Part shown: positions 44,407-53,718 of the stretch, piece by piece | Position numbering within the stretch: position 1 is the first letter of the stretch | Layout: the number at the start of each line of letters is the position of its first letter | NCBI RefSeq assembly: GCF_000308775.1 | Contig: NZ_BAGJ01000272.1 | Location: forward strand, 62,001-126,000 | Length of the DNA: 64,000 bases | From: Nocardia testacea NBRC 100365 | GTDB lineage: Bacteria; Actinomycetota; Actinomycetes; Mycobacteriales; Mycobacteriaceae | Reading direction: 5' to 3' | Program-made: the position numbers and the translations under genes | The notes under the pieces: model-generated | Databases searched by the model: none | Seen by the model: the letters and a program-made list of their open reading frames with translations, nothing else | What the model was told of the DNA's origin: nothing

Positions 44407-44795
44407 GGTTTCCTGCCTCGTACGATCAGCCACGCCACCAGTGCGGCGGCGAGGGCCGCCGTCACCGCGGGCACCGGATAGCCGCGCAGCAGTTCCGTCG
44501 TCTTCCGGCCACCCGCCGCCACGGGCTCGGGGGTGCCCGCTTCGGCCCGTTCGAGGAGATGATGGGCCCGGTTCTGCACCTGACCGGCGCGATCGCGGAC
44601 AGTACGCTCGACCTCACCGGCCCGATACCGCACCTCCTCGGCGGCGTGGTGCGCGGTTTTCTCCGCCCGCGCCCGCACGTCGAACTTCCCGGCCAGTTCG
44701 TCCACCGTCTCCCGCAGTTCCTCACGGACCTGATCGCGGTCGCGCCGCAACGCCTCGCGGTCGTCGTCGACGGAGCGTCCTCCGTTCTCGGTCAT
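44403..44795 (-). CDS. DUF3618 membrane-anchored protein
   Basis: 130 residues. A charged helical part (DREALRRDRDQVREELRETV, DELAGKFDVRARAEK) typical of DUF3618 is followed by amphipathic repeats and one C-terminal membrane helix (VTAALAAALVAWLIVRG). The helical region resembles apolipoprotein/LEA-like stress helices. ATG 44795 lies 2 bp after the holin-like gene's stop, so it is part of one operon. Confidence 0.87.
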   Translation of the reverse strand: MTENGGRSVDDDREALRRDRDQVREELRETVDELAGKFDVRARAEKTAHHAAEEVRYRAGEVERTVRDRAGQVQNRAHHLLERAEAGTPEPVAAGGRKTTELLRGYPVPAVTAALAAALVAWLIVRGRKP

Positions 44796-44797
44796 CG

Positions 44798-45214
44798 CTA
44801 CCTCCGATGGGTGACGGTCTCGAAATCGGCGCGCGCGCCCGCCAGAGCGTCCGTGGGCACCGGCGGCGCGCTCGCCGCGATACTCCGCTTGCCGAGCCAA
44901 GTGAGCAGGGCCCCACCGGCGAGCAGTACGGCGCCGACGATCAACGCCGCGGCCCATCCCGGCAGCGCCAGCGCCAGCGCCGCCACCACGGCCGCGATCA
45001 AGGCCGCGCCGCCGTAGAACATCAGCAGCCCGCCCGCGCCCGCGAGCCCGGCGCCTTTGGCCGCGGCGCTCGTCTTCTCCTGCATCTCCAGCCGGGCCAA
45101 GCGCATCTCGTCACGCACCAGCCTGCTCACCTGGATGGTGGCCACATCGACGAGTTCGCCGACCGACCGGTCGTCCCCTGATTGCCGCGTAGGCGGCTGT
45201 GCCGTCCGTGTCAT
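44798..45214 (-). CDS. phage-holin superfamily membrane protein (Actinobacterial_Holin-X type)
   Basis: 138 residues. The N-terminal helix (SVGELVDVATIQVSRLVRDE, MRLARLEMQEK) leads into two close membrane helices of the PF07332 type. Despite its name this family is not tied to phage and is found with DUF3618 in actinobacterial envelope-stress operons. It is the first gene of the three-gene cluster. ATG 45214 has AGGAGGT upstream. Confidence 0.87.
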   Translation of the reverse strand: MTRTAQPPTRQSGDDRSVGELVDVATIQVSRLVRDEMRLARLEMQEKTSAAAKGAGLAGAGGLLMFYGGAALIAAVVAALALALPGWAAALIVGAVLLAGGALLTWLGKRSIAASAPPVPTDALAGARADFETVTHRR

Positions 45215-45719
45215 GTGCTACCTCCTGTCCGGCGGGCGGATACCCGCCCGACTCCAGGCCAAACGACGCCGTCACCGGGCGGGACCCATCCGGCCCCGGC
45301 GCGCGCTGACCGCGGGCCGCGTGCTGCACAGGGGTGGAGGCCACGTGCGGTGACGCGAGGCCGTCGAGACCCACACCCAGCCGTTCCACCGCCGGATCTT
45401 CGCGGCCTCGGCGCGAGAGACCGGCCGATGGGCGTGGGGTCGATGACGCGAGTGCGTTCGTCACGCGGGCCGCGAGTGTCGAAGACCTCTGTGCAGCGAA
45501 TCCGCTATATCCGTGGCAGTGCCCCACCGGGCCCGCCGACGCACTGGGTGCTCGGAGTTCTCAGCGGCCTCGGAGCAGGCCGAGGTAATCACCGCACTTC
45601 GTGGTGCCGATGACTGTGCGCCCGCGGCGTCGTAGACCACGAACGCACCCACCTGCCGGCCGCACATGATGGTGTGCACGGCCCCCGCCGGGCGCGGAAA
45701 TACCTACCGGGCACCGGAT
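45215..45719. other. intergenic stretch without supported gene
   Basis: About 505 bp. Small frames exist (for example 45461-45679 on the minus strand) but lack ribosome sites and family resemblance. It lies beside the MFS remnant and may contain further decayed sequence. It must also hold the promoter of the holin-like operon. Confidence 0.4.
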
Positions 45720-46200
45720 TCAGCAGGTGCGCTGTGAACTCAGCGGAGCGGCGAGCTCTTCCAGTGACCGCTGCTCGGCGCTCACCCCGAAGAACAGCTC
45801 CACGATTCCGCCGACCATCATCATGACCGCACCGATGGTGAAGGCCAGCGCGGTGCGACCGGCATCGCCGTCACCGGTGAGTTCCGCGAAAACCAGCGGT
45901 CCCGCGATACCGCCCGCCGCGGTGCCCAGGGTGTAGAAGAACGCGATGGCCATCGCCCGGGTCTCCATCGGGAAGATCTCGCTCACCGTCAGATACGCGG
46001 AGCTCGCGCCGCAGGAGGCCACGAACAGCACGGCGGTCCAGCAGGCGGTGAGCGTGACGGCGGTGAGGTCGCCGCGTACCAGTTACCTCGAAGCCATCGA
46101 TGATCCACACCGAGCCGAGCCCGACCACGATCATCCAGTGCCAGCGCGCCCAGGGCAGCCGATCGAGGCGGGCCGGGATCCGGGTACACACCGTCGTCAT
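45720..46200 (-). pseudogene. MFS transporter with large internal deletion
   Basis: From ATG 46200 the frame begins as a normal MFS sugar/organic-acid transporter: [20 protein letters not shown], then [10 protein letters not shown]. At about 46080 it jumps, in another frame, to the end of the same family: [34 protein letters not shown] and EQRSLEELAAPLS, stopping at 45720. Members have about 450 residues; roughly 300 from helix 1 to helix 10 are gone, and the junction shifts the frame. The remnant cannot be a transporter. Confidence 0.75.
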
Positions 46201-46300
46201 GCGGCATGTCTTCCCGATCGCGGGACCGGCAAACCCACCGGGCGCGCCCGGGTCGGCGAAACCACTGGTGAGAGCGGTGTGCCGCGGGTATACGGGCGCT

Positions 46301-47644
46301 ATGGCGACGACTTTGCGGCGCACCGTGCCCACCCATCTGCTGTACTTCTTCGTGCTCGGTGACATTTTGGGCGCCGGGGTGTATGTACTGATCGGCGAGA
46401 TCGCCGCGCAGTCGGGTGGGGCGATATGGGTGCCGCTGCTCACCGCGCTGGTCCTGGCGTGTCTCACCGCGGGCTCCTATGCGGAACTGGCCACCCGGTT
46501 TCCACGGGCGGGCGGTTCGGCGCACTACGCGACCCGGGCCCTCGGCCCGGCCGCGGGCGCCTTCATCGGTTTCTGCATGCTCGCGGCGGGCGTGGTCTCG
46601 GTCGGTGCGCTGGCGCGCGGTTTCGCCTCGGATTATCTGGCCGAACTGATCACCCTGCCCACCGCGGCCGTCGTCGTCCTGTTCCTGGGCGCACTCGCAC
46701 TGCTCAATATTCGCGGTATCCGGGAGTCGCTCGGCGCGAATGTGGTCGCCACGGCGGTCGAGGTCGGCGGTCTGCTCCTGGTCATCGGTCTCGGTGCCTG
46801 GGTTCTCGTCCGCGGCGACGGCGAGCCGGGACGGCTGGTCGAATTGGGCACCGCCGAGCACGGCGCGGTCGGAGCCACCCTCGCGGGCGCGGTCCTGGCC
46901 TACTACTCGTTCGTCGGGTTCGAGACGTCGGTGAACCTGGCCGAGGAGGTGCGGGATCCGCGCCGGGCCTACCCGCGGGCACTGTTCGGCGCACTACTGA
47001 CCGCGGGCCTGGTGTACATGCTGCTCGGACTGGTGGCCGGGGCAGTCGTTCCCACCGAGGTCCTGGCGGAGTCGAGCGGTCCGTTGCTGGAGGTGGTCCG
47101 GGTGGCCGGCGGGGTACCCGAACGCCTGTTCGCGGTGATCGCGCTGGTGGCGGTCGCCAACGGCGCACTGCTGACCGGCATCATGGCCTCCCGCCTCGCC
47201 TACGGGATGGCCCGCGACGGTCTGCTGCCCGGAGTCCTGGCCCGGCTGCTCCCGGGCCGCCGGACCCCCTGGGTGGCCGTACTCGCGACCACGGCGGTCT
47301 CGCTGCTGCTGGCGCTGACCGGCGAAATCGCCGCGCTCGCCGAAACACTGGTCCTGCTCCTGCTGGTCGTGTTCACGGCAGTCAACGCGGCCGTACTCCT
47401 GCTGCGCCGGGAACCCGAGGGAGCCGATGGTTTCCGGGTCCCGACCGTGGTGCCCTGGCTCGGGCTGGCGTCCTGTCTCTTCCTGTTCACGCGGATCGAC
47501 GGTGCGGTGTGGCTACGCGGACTGGTCCTGCTCGGACTCGGTCTGCTGGTGGGCGCCGCCCAGCTCGTGCGCACGCGCCGGACCCGCGAATCCGAGCCGG
47601 TGCGCTCCGAAGTCCACACCGCCCCGGAACGGCGGGAGGGCTAA
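46301..47644 (+). CDS. APC-family amino acid permease
   Basis: 447 residues, about 12 membrane helices. The N-terminal [17 protein letters not shown] is the unwound helix-1 substrate site (GAGVY), and [20 protein letters not shown] is the typical helix-6 region. It imports or exchanges amino acids or polyamines. ATG 46301 follows the divergent MFS remnant by 100 bp. Its stop overlaps the end of the convergent glycosyltransferase gene by 4 bp. Confidence 0.88.
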   Translation: MATTLRRTVPTHLLYFFVLGDILGAGVYVLIGEIAAQSGGAIWVPLLTALVLACLTAGSYAELATRFPRAGGSAHYATRALGPAAGAFIGFCMLAAGVVSVGALARGFASDYLAELITLPTAAVVVLFLGALALLNIRGIRESLGANVVATAVEVGGLLLVIGLGAWVLVRGDGEPGRLVELGTAEHGAVGATLAGAVLAYYSFVGFETSVNLAEEVRDPRRAYPRALFGALLTAGLVYMLLGLVAGAVVPTEVLAESSGPLLEVVRVAGGVPERLFAVIALVAVANGALLTGIMASRLAYGMARDGLLPGVLARLLPGRRTPWVAVLATTAVSLLLALTGEIAALAETLVLLLLVVFTAVNAAVLLLRREPEGADGFRVPTVVPWLGLASCLFLFTRIDGAVWLRGLVLLGLGLLVGAAQLVRTRRTRESEPVRSEVHTAPERREG

Positions 47645-49074
47645 CCCAGCTGCCGCTGCGCGGGCCACAGCTGCGTCCAGGGCGCGCGGACGGTACGGCA
47701 CACATACAACGCCGCTCCTTGCTCGTCGTTGTCGATTCCGAGCCCGTTGTCGAACCGGCCCGCCGCCTCGGGCGCGGAATCGGCACAGAAACGCGCGACT
47801 TCCGCGCGGGTGAGGCCGACGGTGAGGATCGGGCGGGAATCGGCCGGTGGCCCCCACCACCAATAGGCATTGTGGCCACTGTGCGGGACCGGGAGGCCGT
47901 ACGGAGCGCCGAAACGCTCGATGGCCGCGGCTTCGCCGTAGTTGGCCGTGAGTATTTCCGCGTCCGGTGCCAGCCGGGCTCTGGCCTCCGCGATCCGGTC
48001 GGTGAACCGCGGCCAGCCGACCGTTTCGCCGGCGTCGTAGTTCAGGGCGAGGACCGGCGAATCGCGCAGTGCGGTCACGGGAAGAACCGGCAGGAACAAG
48101 ACCGCCGATACGACCGCGTTCAGCGCAACAACCGCCGCCGTCGCGGCGCGGCGCGAACGGGTGCGGGTCAGCACGGTTGCCAGTGCGGTGGCGCCCGCGG
48201 CCAGCAGTACCGGGTACATCCCGCCCAGGTAGTAGGCCTTGCCGCCGGCGGCCGGATAGGCCACGAACAGCAGGGCGTAGGCGAGCGCGAAGGCGCGGTA
48301 CCGATTCCGGGCCAGCCACCACAGACCCGCGCCCCACAGCACCACCATCAGCGGTCCCATCAGGCCGAACTGCAGCAAGACGAAGGCGGCCGGGCCGTCC
48401 GAGGTGCCCGACGAACCGCCCGCGATGGCCCGGCTCAATTCGACCTGCGGCAGCCCGTTGCGCGCCTGCCACCACAGATTCGGCGCCCAGATCACCGCGG
48501 CGAGCACGAGCGCGGCCGGAAAATATTTGGTGCGGAAAACCTCTCGGGGGCCCAGCAGCAGAAGTGCGCAGGCGAGAACCAGTAGCGGTAACGCCAGCAG
48601 TGTCTTGTTCTGCAAGCCGATCCCCGCCAGCGCACCGACGAGCAACCACCAGCGCCGATCCGATTCCGGCCGCAGCAGCCGCAGTACCGTCACCACCAGC
48701 GCCGACCACACCGCCAGATCGAAGATCACGGTGCCGAGCTGATGACCGCCGCCGAGCAGGAGCGCGGAGGAGGCCGCCGCCGCGGCGGCCAGGGTCTGCG
48801 CTGCCCGGTCGCCGCCCAGTTCACGAGCCGCCCAGCCGGTGCACACGACCACCGCGGTGGCCGCCACGATCGCCGGGAGTCGCAGGACCACCAGCGAATC
48901 CGCGTCGATCAAGGCCATCGCCCGGGCCAGCAACGGCACCAGCGGCGGCTGGTCGGCATATCCCCAGTCGAGCCGCCGGCCCGCGGCCAGGAAGTACATC
49001 TCGTCCCGGTGATACCCGTACCGGTCGGCACACCCGGCCAGCAGGATCGCGAAAACACCCGCCACCCAGTACAT
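47641..49074 (-). CDS. family 39 glycosyltransferase (PMT/ArnT-like)
   Basis: 477 residues with about 11 membrane helices. The N-terminal extracytoplasmic loop carries the ADRYGYHRDEMYFLAAGRRL motif with the catalytic Asp/Glu, and the YADQPPLVPLLARAM segment follows, as in PMT_2 proteins. It transfers a sugar from a polyprenyl-phosphate carrier to a cell-envelope acceptor on the outer face of the membrane. Acceptor unknown. It is convergent with the APC permease. Confidence 0.87.
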   Translation of the reverse strand: MYWVAGVFAILLAGCADRYGYHRDEMYFLAAGRRLDWGYADQPPLVPLLARAMALIDADSLVVLRLPAIVAATAVVVCTGWAARELGGDRAAQTLAAAAAASSALLLGGGHQLGTVIFDLAVWSALVVTVLRLLRPESDRRWWLLVGALAGIGLQNKTLLALPLLVLACALLLLGPREVFRTKYFPAALVLAAVIWAPNLWWQARNGLPQVELSRAIAGGSSGTSDGPAAFVLLQFGLMGPLMVVLWGAGLWWLARNRYRAFALAYALLFVAYPAAGGKAYYLGGMYPVLLAAGATALATVLTRTRSRRAATAAVVALNAVVSAVLFLPVLPVTALRDSPVLALNYDAGETVGWPRFTDRIAEARARLAPDAEILTANYGEAAAIERFGAPYGLPVPHSGHNAYWWWGPPADSRPILTVGLTRAEVARFCADSAPEAAGRFDNGLGIDNDEQGAALYVCRTVRAPWTQLWPAQRQLG

Positions 49075-49225
49075 ACGGTCGTCCTACCCACTCGCGGCGG
49101 CGGACCGGGATACCGCTGCGCCCGTATCGATCCTCGCACGGGCACCCCGGCCGGTCACCCGGTATCGGCCACGCGACGATGGGCCGGTTCCGCCACCGCC
49201 GTTCTCCGCCTGCCAACCGGCGACA

Positions 49226-50179
49226 TCAGGTGGCACGGCGGGCGCGGGCCCGCCGTTTGCCCTCGTGCATCGCCTGGACCCGGGGAATCGGGATGGTATG
49301 GCCCTCGGCGATGAGATCGGCCGGAATCACCTGCGGTCCGGGCATGGCGGCGGCCCACGGGTCGGAATCGGCAAGCAGGTCCGGCACCGTCCGCATCGTG
49401 AAGTCCGCCGGCGTCACCGCGTCGAGTTCGGACCAGGCGAGCGGGAACGATACGGGAACACCGGGACGGATACGCGGACTGTAGGCCGCGACGACGGTCG
49501 CGCCGCCGGTACGCGTCGGGTCGAGGAAGACCTTGCCTCCGCGGTCCTCCTTGATGAACGCGGTGGTGGCGAACCCGGGGTCCAGGCGCTCGGCCCTCGC
49601 GGCGATCGCCCGCGTCGCCGCGGCCGCGTCCTCGTGCCGGGTACCCGGCACGATCGGCACGAACACATGCGCCCCCTTGGCTCCGCTGGTTTTCACCACA
49701 CCGGTCAAGCCGGCCTCCGTCAACGCCACCCGGATCAGCTGTGCCGCCTCCGCCGCGTGCCGGAAGGTCTGCCCCGGTGCGGGGTCGAGGTCGAGGACGA
49801 GATGCGTCGGCCCCGGCCCGGGATCGGAGGTGACCAGCGTGGGATGGAATTCGACGGCGCGCTGGTTACCGAACCAGAGCAGGGTCGGCATATCGTCGCA
49901 CAGCGCATAGGAGATCTCGCGCCGCGAACTCTCCGCCCAGACCGTCGTCCGCCGGACCCATTCGGGCGTGTACTTCGGCAGGTTCTTCTGCATGAACGGC
50001 TCCTGCCCCGGCCGGACGCGCACGACCGACAGCGGGCGGTCGCGCAATACCCGCACCAGACGCTCGCCGACCGCCTCCAGATAGTCCAGCAGGTCTCGTT
50101 TGGTCGCCTCGGCGCCGTCGAACAGCGGCTGATCAGGATTCGTCACCGGAACCCCGCGGCGGACCTCGTCACTGGCCAT
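49226..50179 (-). CDS. LigD-type polymerase domain protein (stand-alone PrimPol)
   Basis: 317 residues. It matches the archaeo-eukaryotic primase-like polymerase of NHEJ LigD: the catalytic acids are in LVLDLDPAPG, with TSGAKGAHVFVP and the TVWAESSRREISYALCDD region. There is no ligase or nuclease domain, as in the stand-alone polymerase paralogues of mycobacteria (PolD1/PolD2). It can add nucleotides at breaks and gaps. ATG 50179 follows GGTGAGG; the ORF start at 50275 is too far out. Confidence 0.9.
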   Translation of the reverse strand: MASDEVRRGVPVTNPDQPLFDGAEATKRDLLDYLEAVGERLVRVLRDRPLSVVRVRPGQEPFMQKNLPKYTPEWVRRTTVWAESSRREISYALCDDMPTLLWFGNQRAVEFHPTLVTSDPGPGPTHLVLDLDPAPGQTFRHAAEAAQLIRVALTEAGLTGVVKTSGAKGAHVFVPIVPGTRHEDAAAATRAIAARAERLDPGFATTAFIKEDRGGKVFLDPTRTGGATVVAAYSPRIRPGVPVSFPLAWSELDAVTPADFTMRTVPDLLADSDPWAAAMPGPQVIPADLIAEGHTIPIPRVQAMHEGKRRARARRAT

Positions 50180-50637
50180 CGCCTCACCATGCCCGCCGGC
50201 ACCCCCGGGGTCAACCACCGTGGGACCGCGCTCGCGGTTCCGCATCCGCCACGCTCCCGGTTCCGGCCACACCACGCTCGCGGTCCCGACCGTCCTGCCG
50301 CCACGGCGGCAGGACGATATTTCGGTTGCGCGCCACGCGAACGATCCGGATGGTTACCCTGTGCCACCACGAACCCCGACCCCACCCGACTCCCGAACGC
50401 CCGGGGAACGCCCGGATCTGACCGGCTGGCGACGCCGGCACGCCCGGCGCACGTCGAACGCCGCGCGGCCGATCCCCTCGGGTAAGCAGTACCGCCGCAA
50501 GCCGAAGCATTCGAAACAAGGGGATCCCGACCTCCGCGGGTGACGGTGCCGCCCGGCCGACCGGTTCGCGAAACATCCGGTACCGCAACAGCGATGTCCG
50601 GACAACGCGCTTTCCCATTCGGCACACCGGAGCAGCC
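50180..50637. other. intergenic stretch with strong hairpin
   Basis: 458 bp between ligD-like and the small gene at 50638. An open frame at 50220-50543 is Arg/Pro-rich and not accepted as a gene. The region contains the promoter for the LigD-type gene and a 26-bp hairpin annotated separately. Confidence 0.4.
50291..50316. repeat. perfect 12-bp-arm inverted repeat
   Basis: CGTCCTGCCGCC-AC-GGCGGCAGGACG, a perfect inverted repeat with a two-base centre. It is 112 bp upstream of the LigD-type start. It could be a terminator, a protein-binding site or a cruciform; no T-run follows on either strand. Confidence 0.65.
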
Positions 50638-50823
50638 ATGAGCGACACCACCCAGCGCGACACCCTGTGGATGCGCGAGGACCTGCGGCACGCCTGCCGC
50701 CTCCTCGGCCTCGACGACCGGCACAGCGCCTGGATCGCCCGCGAATTCGCCCCGTGGGCGGCCGGATATCTCGTCCGCCGGGTAACCCTGGAACTCCGTA
50801 ACCGGGATGCCGACGCGGCCTGA
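50638..50823 (+). CDS. small hypothetical protein
   Basis: 61 residues, helical: LWMREDLRHACRLLGLDDRH, then IAREFAPWAAGYLVRRVTLE. GGAG lies 6 bp before ATG 50638. No family is recognised, and there is no signal or membrane helix. It precedes the PhoD gene by 49 bp and may be cotranscribed. Confidence 0.6.
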   Translation: MSDTTQRDTLWMREDLRHACRLLGLDDRHSAWIAREFAPWAAGYLVRRVTLELRNRDADAA

Positions 50824-50872
50824 AGCCTTCTCGATTTGCCGATTCCCGCTCCATCGGCTGTGATCGGAGAAC

Positions 50873-52519
50873 GTGAGCGGAAACGGCAGTGTTTCGAACC
50901 TCGGGAGCCCGGTAGCGTTCGGCCGCCGGGCCGTACTGCGTGCGGGGGCGGTGACCGCCGCGGCGGCCGCCCTACCCGCACCTCCCGCCGCCGCGGCGAG
51001 CCCGGTGTTCGGACACGGCGTCGCCTCCGGTGACCCGCTGCCCGACGGCGTCGTCCTCTGGACCCGGGTGACCGTCGGTCCACACGCACTGCCCGGGTCG
51101 GGAGGCGGTGCCCCGGCCACCGTCCGATGGGAGGTCGCCGAGGACGCCCTGTTCACCACGGTGGTCGCCGCCGGGTCGCGCACCGCGGACGCGGAATCCG
51201 ATCACACGGTGAAGGTGGACGTGCGCGGTCTGCGCCCCGCCCACGATTACCACTACCGGTTCCACGCTCTCGGTGCGATATCGCCGGTCGGCCGCACCCG
51301 TACCGCCCCGGCCGATGCGGACTCCCCGGCCCGCCTGCGTTTCGGTGTGGTCTCGTGCGCCAACTGGGAGGCGGGCTACTTCGCCGCCTACCGCCACCTC
51401 GCCGCTCGCGACGACCTCGACGCCGTCGTCCATCTGGGCGATTACCTCTACGAGTACCGCTCCGGATCCTTCGACGGCCGCACCGGGGCGGTCCGGCAGC
51501 ACGAGCCGGTGCACGAGATCGTCTCGCTCGCCGATTACCGGATCCGGCACGCCCAGTACAAAACCGACCCCGACCTCATGGCCCTGCACGCGCGGGTGCC
51601 GTTCATCTGCACCTGGGACGACCACGAATCCGCGAACAACGCCTGGTCCGGCGGCGCGGAGAACCACGACCCCGCGACCGAGGGCAGCTGGGTGGAGCGG
51701 CGCGCCGCTTCGATCCGCGCGTACGCGGAATGGATGCCGGTCCGGCTGGAGACCACGGCCGGGGAGACCCGGATCTATCGGCGGCTGCGGTTCGGTACCC
51801 TCGCCGAACTGTCCATGCTGGATCTACGCAGCTACCGGGACAGGCAACCCGAGCTCGGCACCCGGGAAGGTGACGACCCGGCCCGTACGATGACCGGCTC
51901 CCGCCAGATGGAATGGCTCACCGCCGGACTGGTTTCCGGCTCCGCGCGCTGGCAGGTGGTCGGCAATTCGGTCATGATCGCGCCGCTGGCGTTCCCGCCG
52001 CTGGACCCCGAGACCACCGCGGCGGTCACCGAAGTGTTCGGTATCCCCCGCGAGGGTGTGGTGCTCAACACCGACCAGTGGGACGGGTACCCCGCCGACC
52101 GCCGCCGCCTCCTCCGGGCCCTGACCGACCGCGGCGTCGGCGACGTCGTCTTCCTCACCGGCGATATCCACAGCTCCTGGGCCGCCGACGTCCCGCTCGA
52201 CGCCGCGCGCTACCCCGGCGGCCCCACTGCCGGAGCCGAATTCGTGGTCCCGTCGGTGACCTCCACCGGAATCGGGGATATGCTTCCGACCCCGCCGCGC
52301 ACGGGTTCGGTCGCGCTCGAGGAGTCGGTGCGGGCACTCAACCGGCACATCCACTACACCGAGCTCGATTCCCACGGCTACGGCGTGGTCGAACTCGTAA
52401 CCGATCGAGTGCGGATGGAGTGGTATTACGTCGGTGATGTCACCGACGCACACACCGGCGCCCGGTTAGCGGCCGCCTGGGAACTGCCCCACGGCGGCCG
52501 ACTGCGGCCGGGCAGGTAA
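50873..52519 (+). CDS. phoD: PhoD-type alkaline phosphatase/phosphodiesterase
   Basis: 548 residues. The twin-arginine signal GRRAVLRAGAVTAAAA with an AAAAS cleavage region directs export of a folded protein. The PhoD domain shows the metal motifs VVSCANWEAGYFAAYRHL, VVHLGDYLYEY, TWDDHESANN and FLTGDIHSSWA. PhoD enzymes use Ca and Fe to release phosphate from mono- and diesters outside the cell. GTG 50873 has GGAGAAC upstream. It provides phosphate much as the sulfatase provides sulfate. Confidence 0.92.
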   Translation: MSGNGSVSNLGSPVAFGRRAVLRAGAVTAAAAALPAPPAAAASPVFGHGVASGDPLPDGVVLWTRVTVGPHALPGSGGGAPATVRWEVAEDALFTTVVAAGSRTADAESDHTVKVDVRGLRPAHDYHYRFHALGAISPVGRTRTAPADADSPARLRFGVVSCANWEAGYFAAYRHLAARDDLDAVVHLGDYLYEYRSGSFDGRTGAVRQHEPVHEIVSLADYRIRHAQYKTDPDLMALHARVPFICTWDDHESANNAWSGGAENHDPATEGSWVERRAASIRAYAEWMPVRLETTAGETRIYRRLRFGTLAELSMLDLRSYRDRQPELGTREGDDPARTMTGSRQMEWLTAGLVSGSARWQVVGNSVMIAPLAFPPLDPETTAAVTEVFGIPREGVVLNTDQWDGYPADRRRLLRALTDRGVGDVVFLTGDIHSSWAADVPLDAARYPGGPTAGAEFVVPSVTSTGIGDMLPTPPRTGSVALEESVRALNRHIHYTELDSHGYGVVELVTDRVRMEWYYVGDVTDAHTGARLAAAWELPHGGRLRPGR

Positions 52520-52629
52520 TCCATCGGCTGGGTCAAGGGTCGCTTCGACCGTTCGGCCGGACGGACACAGTTCGGATCACGGTCTTATTAATCATTCCCT
52601 CGTGACCGCGGCGTTGTTTCAATGCCGCT

Positions 52630-53718
52630 ATGCACCAGTCTCGTTCTCTTGCCGCGCGTTTCCGACTCCGGTCGGCCGCGATACTTCTCGCCGTCGCCGC
52701 TGCCGGGATGGCGCTGACCGGGTGCAACAGCAGTGACGGCCCCGGTGGCGCGGCGCTCGATACACCGCTGCCCACCGAGGTTCCACCCGGCACCACCCTG
52801 GTGGTCGCCGACCAGCAGGAGCGTTTCCAGACCGCGCTGCGCGCCTCCGGTGAACTGGAGAAATTGCCGTTCAAGGTGGAGTTCGCGAATTTCATCGGCG
52901 GCCCGGAGATTCTGGAGGCGTTCCGGGCGGGGGCTGCCGATGTGGCGCCGGTGGGCGACGTGCCGCCGATCCACGCCCTCGCCGCCGGCCAGGATGTACC
53001 GATCATCGCCGCCTATCAGACCGATCCGGCGGGGATCAAACTGGCGGTCGCACCAGGTGTCACGGCGACCCGGCTGGCCGACCTGAAGGGTAAGAAGATC
53101 GCCTACGCCGAGGGGACCGCCCAGCAGGCGGCGGTCTTGCGGGCGCTGGCCAAGGCCGGCCTGACCACCTCCGATGTCGAGCTGGTGCGGCTGCAGCTGG
53201 CCGATTTCAATGACGCGGTCCGCACCGGACAGGTCGATATCGCGCCGTTGAACGAGCCGCGGCTGACCCGGTTCCTGCGGACTCCCGGCGCGACCGTGAT
53301 CGCCGATTCGGAAACGACCGGTATCTATTACGGCCTGGGCTATCTGTACTCCCGGCGGGAAGCGACCCAGGATCCGGCGAAATCCGCCGCGCTGCGCGCC
53401 CTCGTCGGCGCGTTCGTCCGGTCGTTCCACTGGACCAATACACACCAGGACGAATGGGCCCGGACCTACTACATCGAGAATCAGAAGCTCAGTGCCGACG
53501 ATGCCGGCCGGATCGTCGATTCACTCGGGGAGTTCACCTTCCCGCATCTGGACCAGAAGCTGATCGACGCGCAGCAGGCCACCATCGATGTCATCGACTC
53601 GGCCGGTCAGTTGCCGCGCAAGGTCGAGGCCGCGGACGGTTTCGACACCCGATTCGACCAGGTGATCAGCGAGACCGTGCCCGCGGTGGGCGCACGATTC
53701 GAACGGGAGGCACAGTAG
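52630..53718 (+). CDS. ssuA: ABC transporter substrate-binding lipoprotein, aliphatic-sulfonate (SsuA-like)
   Basis: 362 residues. The signal peptide ends in the lipobox LTGC, giving an anchored binding protein. The fold follows SsuA/NrtA/TauA: FIGGPEILEAFRAGAADVAP, LKGKKIAYAEGTAQQAAVL, and DVELVRLQLADFNDAV. The ligand is probably an organic sulfonate, supported by the coupled monooxygenase at the end of the operon. The stop overlaps the permease start (TAGTG). AT-rich sequence at about 52588-52600 is the likely promoter area. Confidence 0.9.
   Translation: MHQSRSLAARFRLRSAAILLAVAAAGMALTGCNSSDGPGGAALDTPLPTEVPPGTTLVVADQQERFQTALRASGELEKLPFKVEFANFIGGPEILEAFRAGAADVAPVGDVPPIHALAAGQDVPIIAAYQTDPAGIKLAVAPGVTATRLADLKGKKIAYAEGTAQQAAVLRALAKAGLTTSDVELVRLQLADFNDAVRTGQVDIAPLNEPRLTRFLRTPGATVIADSETTGIYYGLGYLYSRREATQDPAKSAALRALVGAFVRSFHWTNTHQDEWARTYYIENQKLSADDAGRIVDSLGEFTFPHLDQKLIDAQQATIDVIDSAGQLPRKVEAADGFDTRFDQVISETVPAVGARFEREAQ

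Noticed and set aside
44798-45214. phage holin suggesting a prophage
   Set aside because: The family is common in chromosomal actinobacterial envelope operons with DUF3618; no phage genes are nearby.
45461-45679. 72-codon minus-strand frame MHTIMCGRQVGAFVV
   Set aside because: The first 18 residues are plausible, but there is no ribosome site, family or conserved end.
46426-48585. 719-codon open frame on the plus strand
   Set aside because: It is the +1 shadow of the APC permease continuing antisense through the glycosyltransferase; composition is Arg/Gly/Pro-rich and matches no family.
50220-50543. 107-codon plus-strand frame
   Set aside because: It contains the 26-bp hairpin, is Arg/Pro-rich and has no ribosome site.
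52567-52612. TCACG/CGTGA half-sites before ssuA as a possible sulfur-regulator site
   Set aside because: Arms of only 5 bp spaced by about 19 bp, too weak to claim in this composition.
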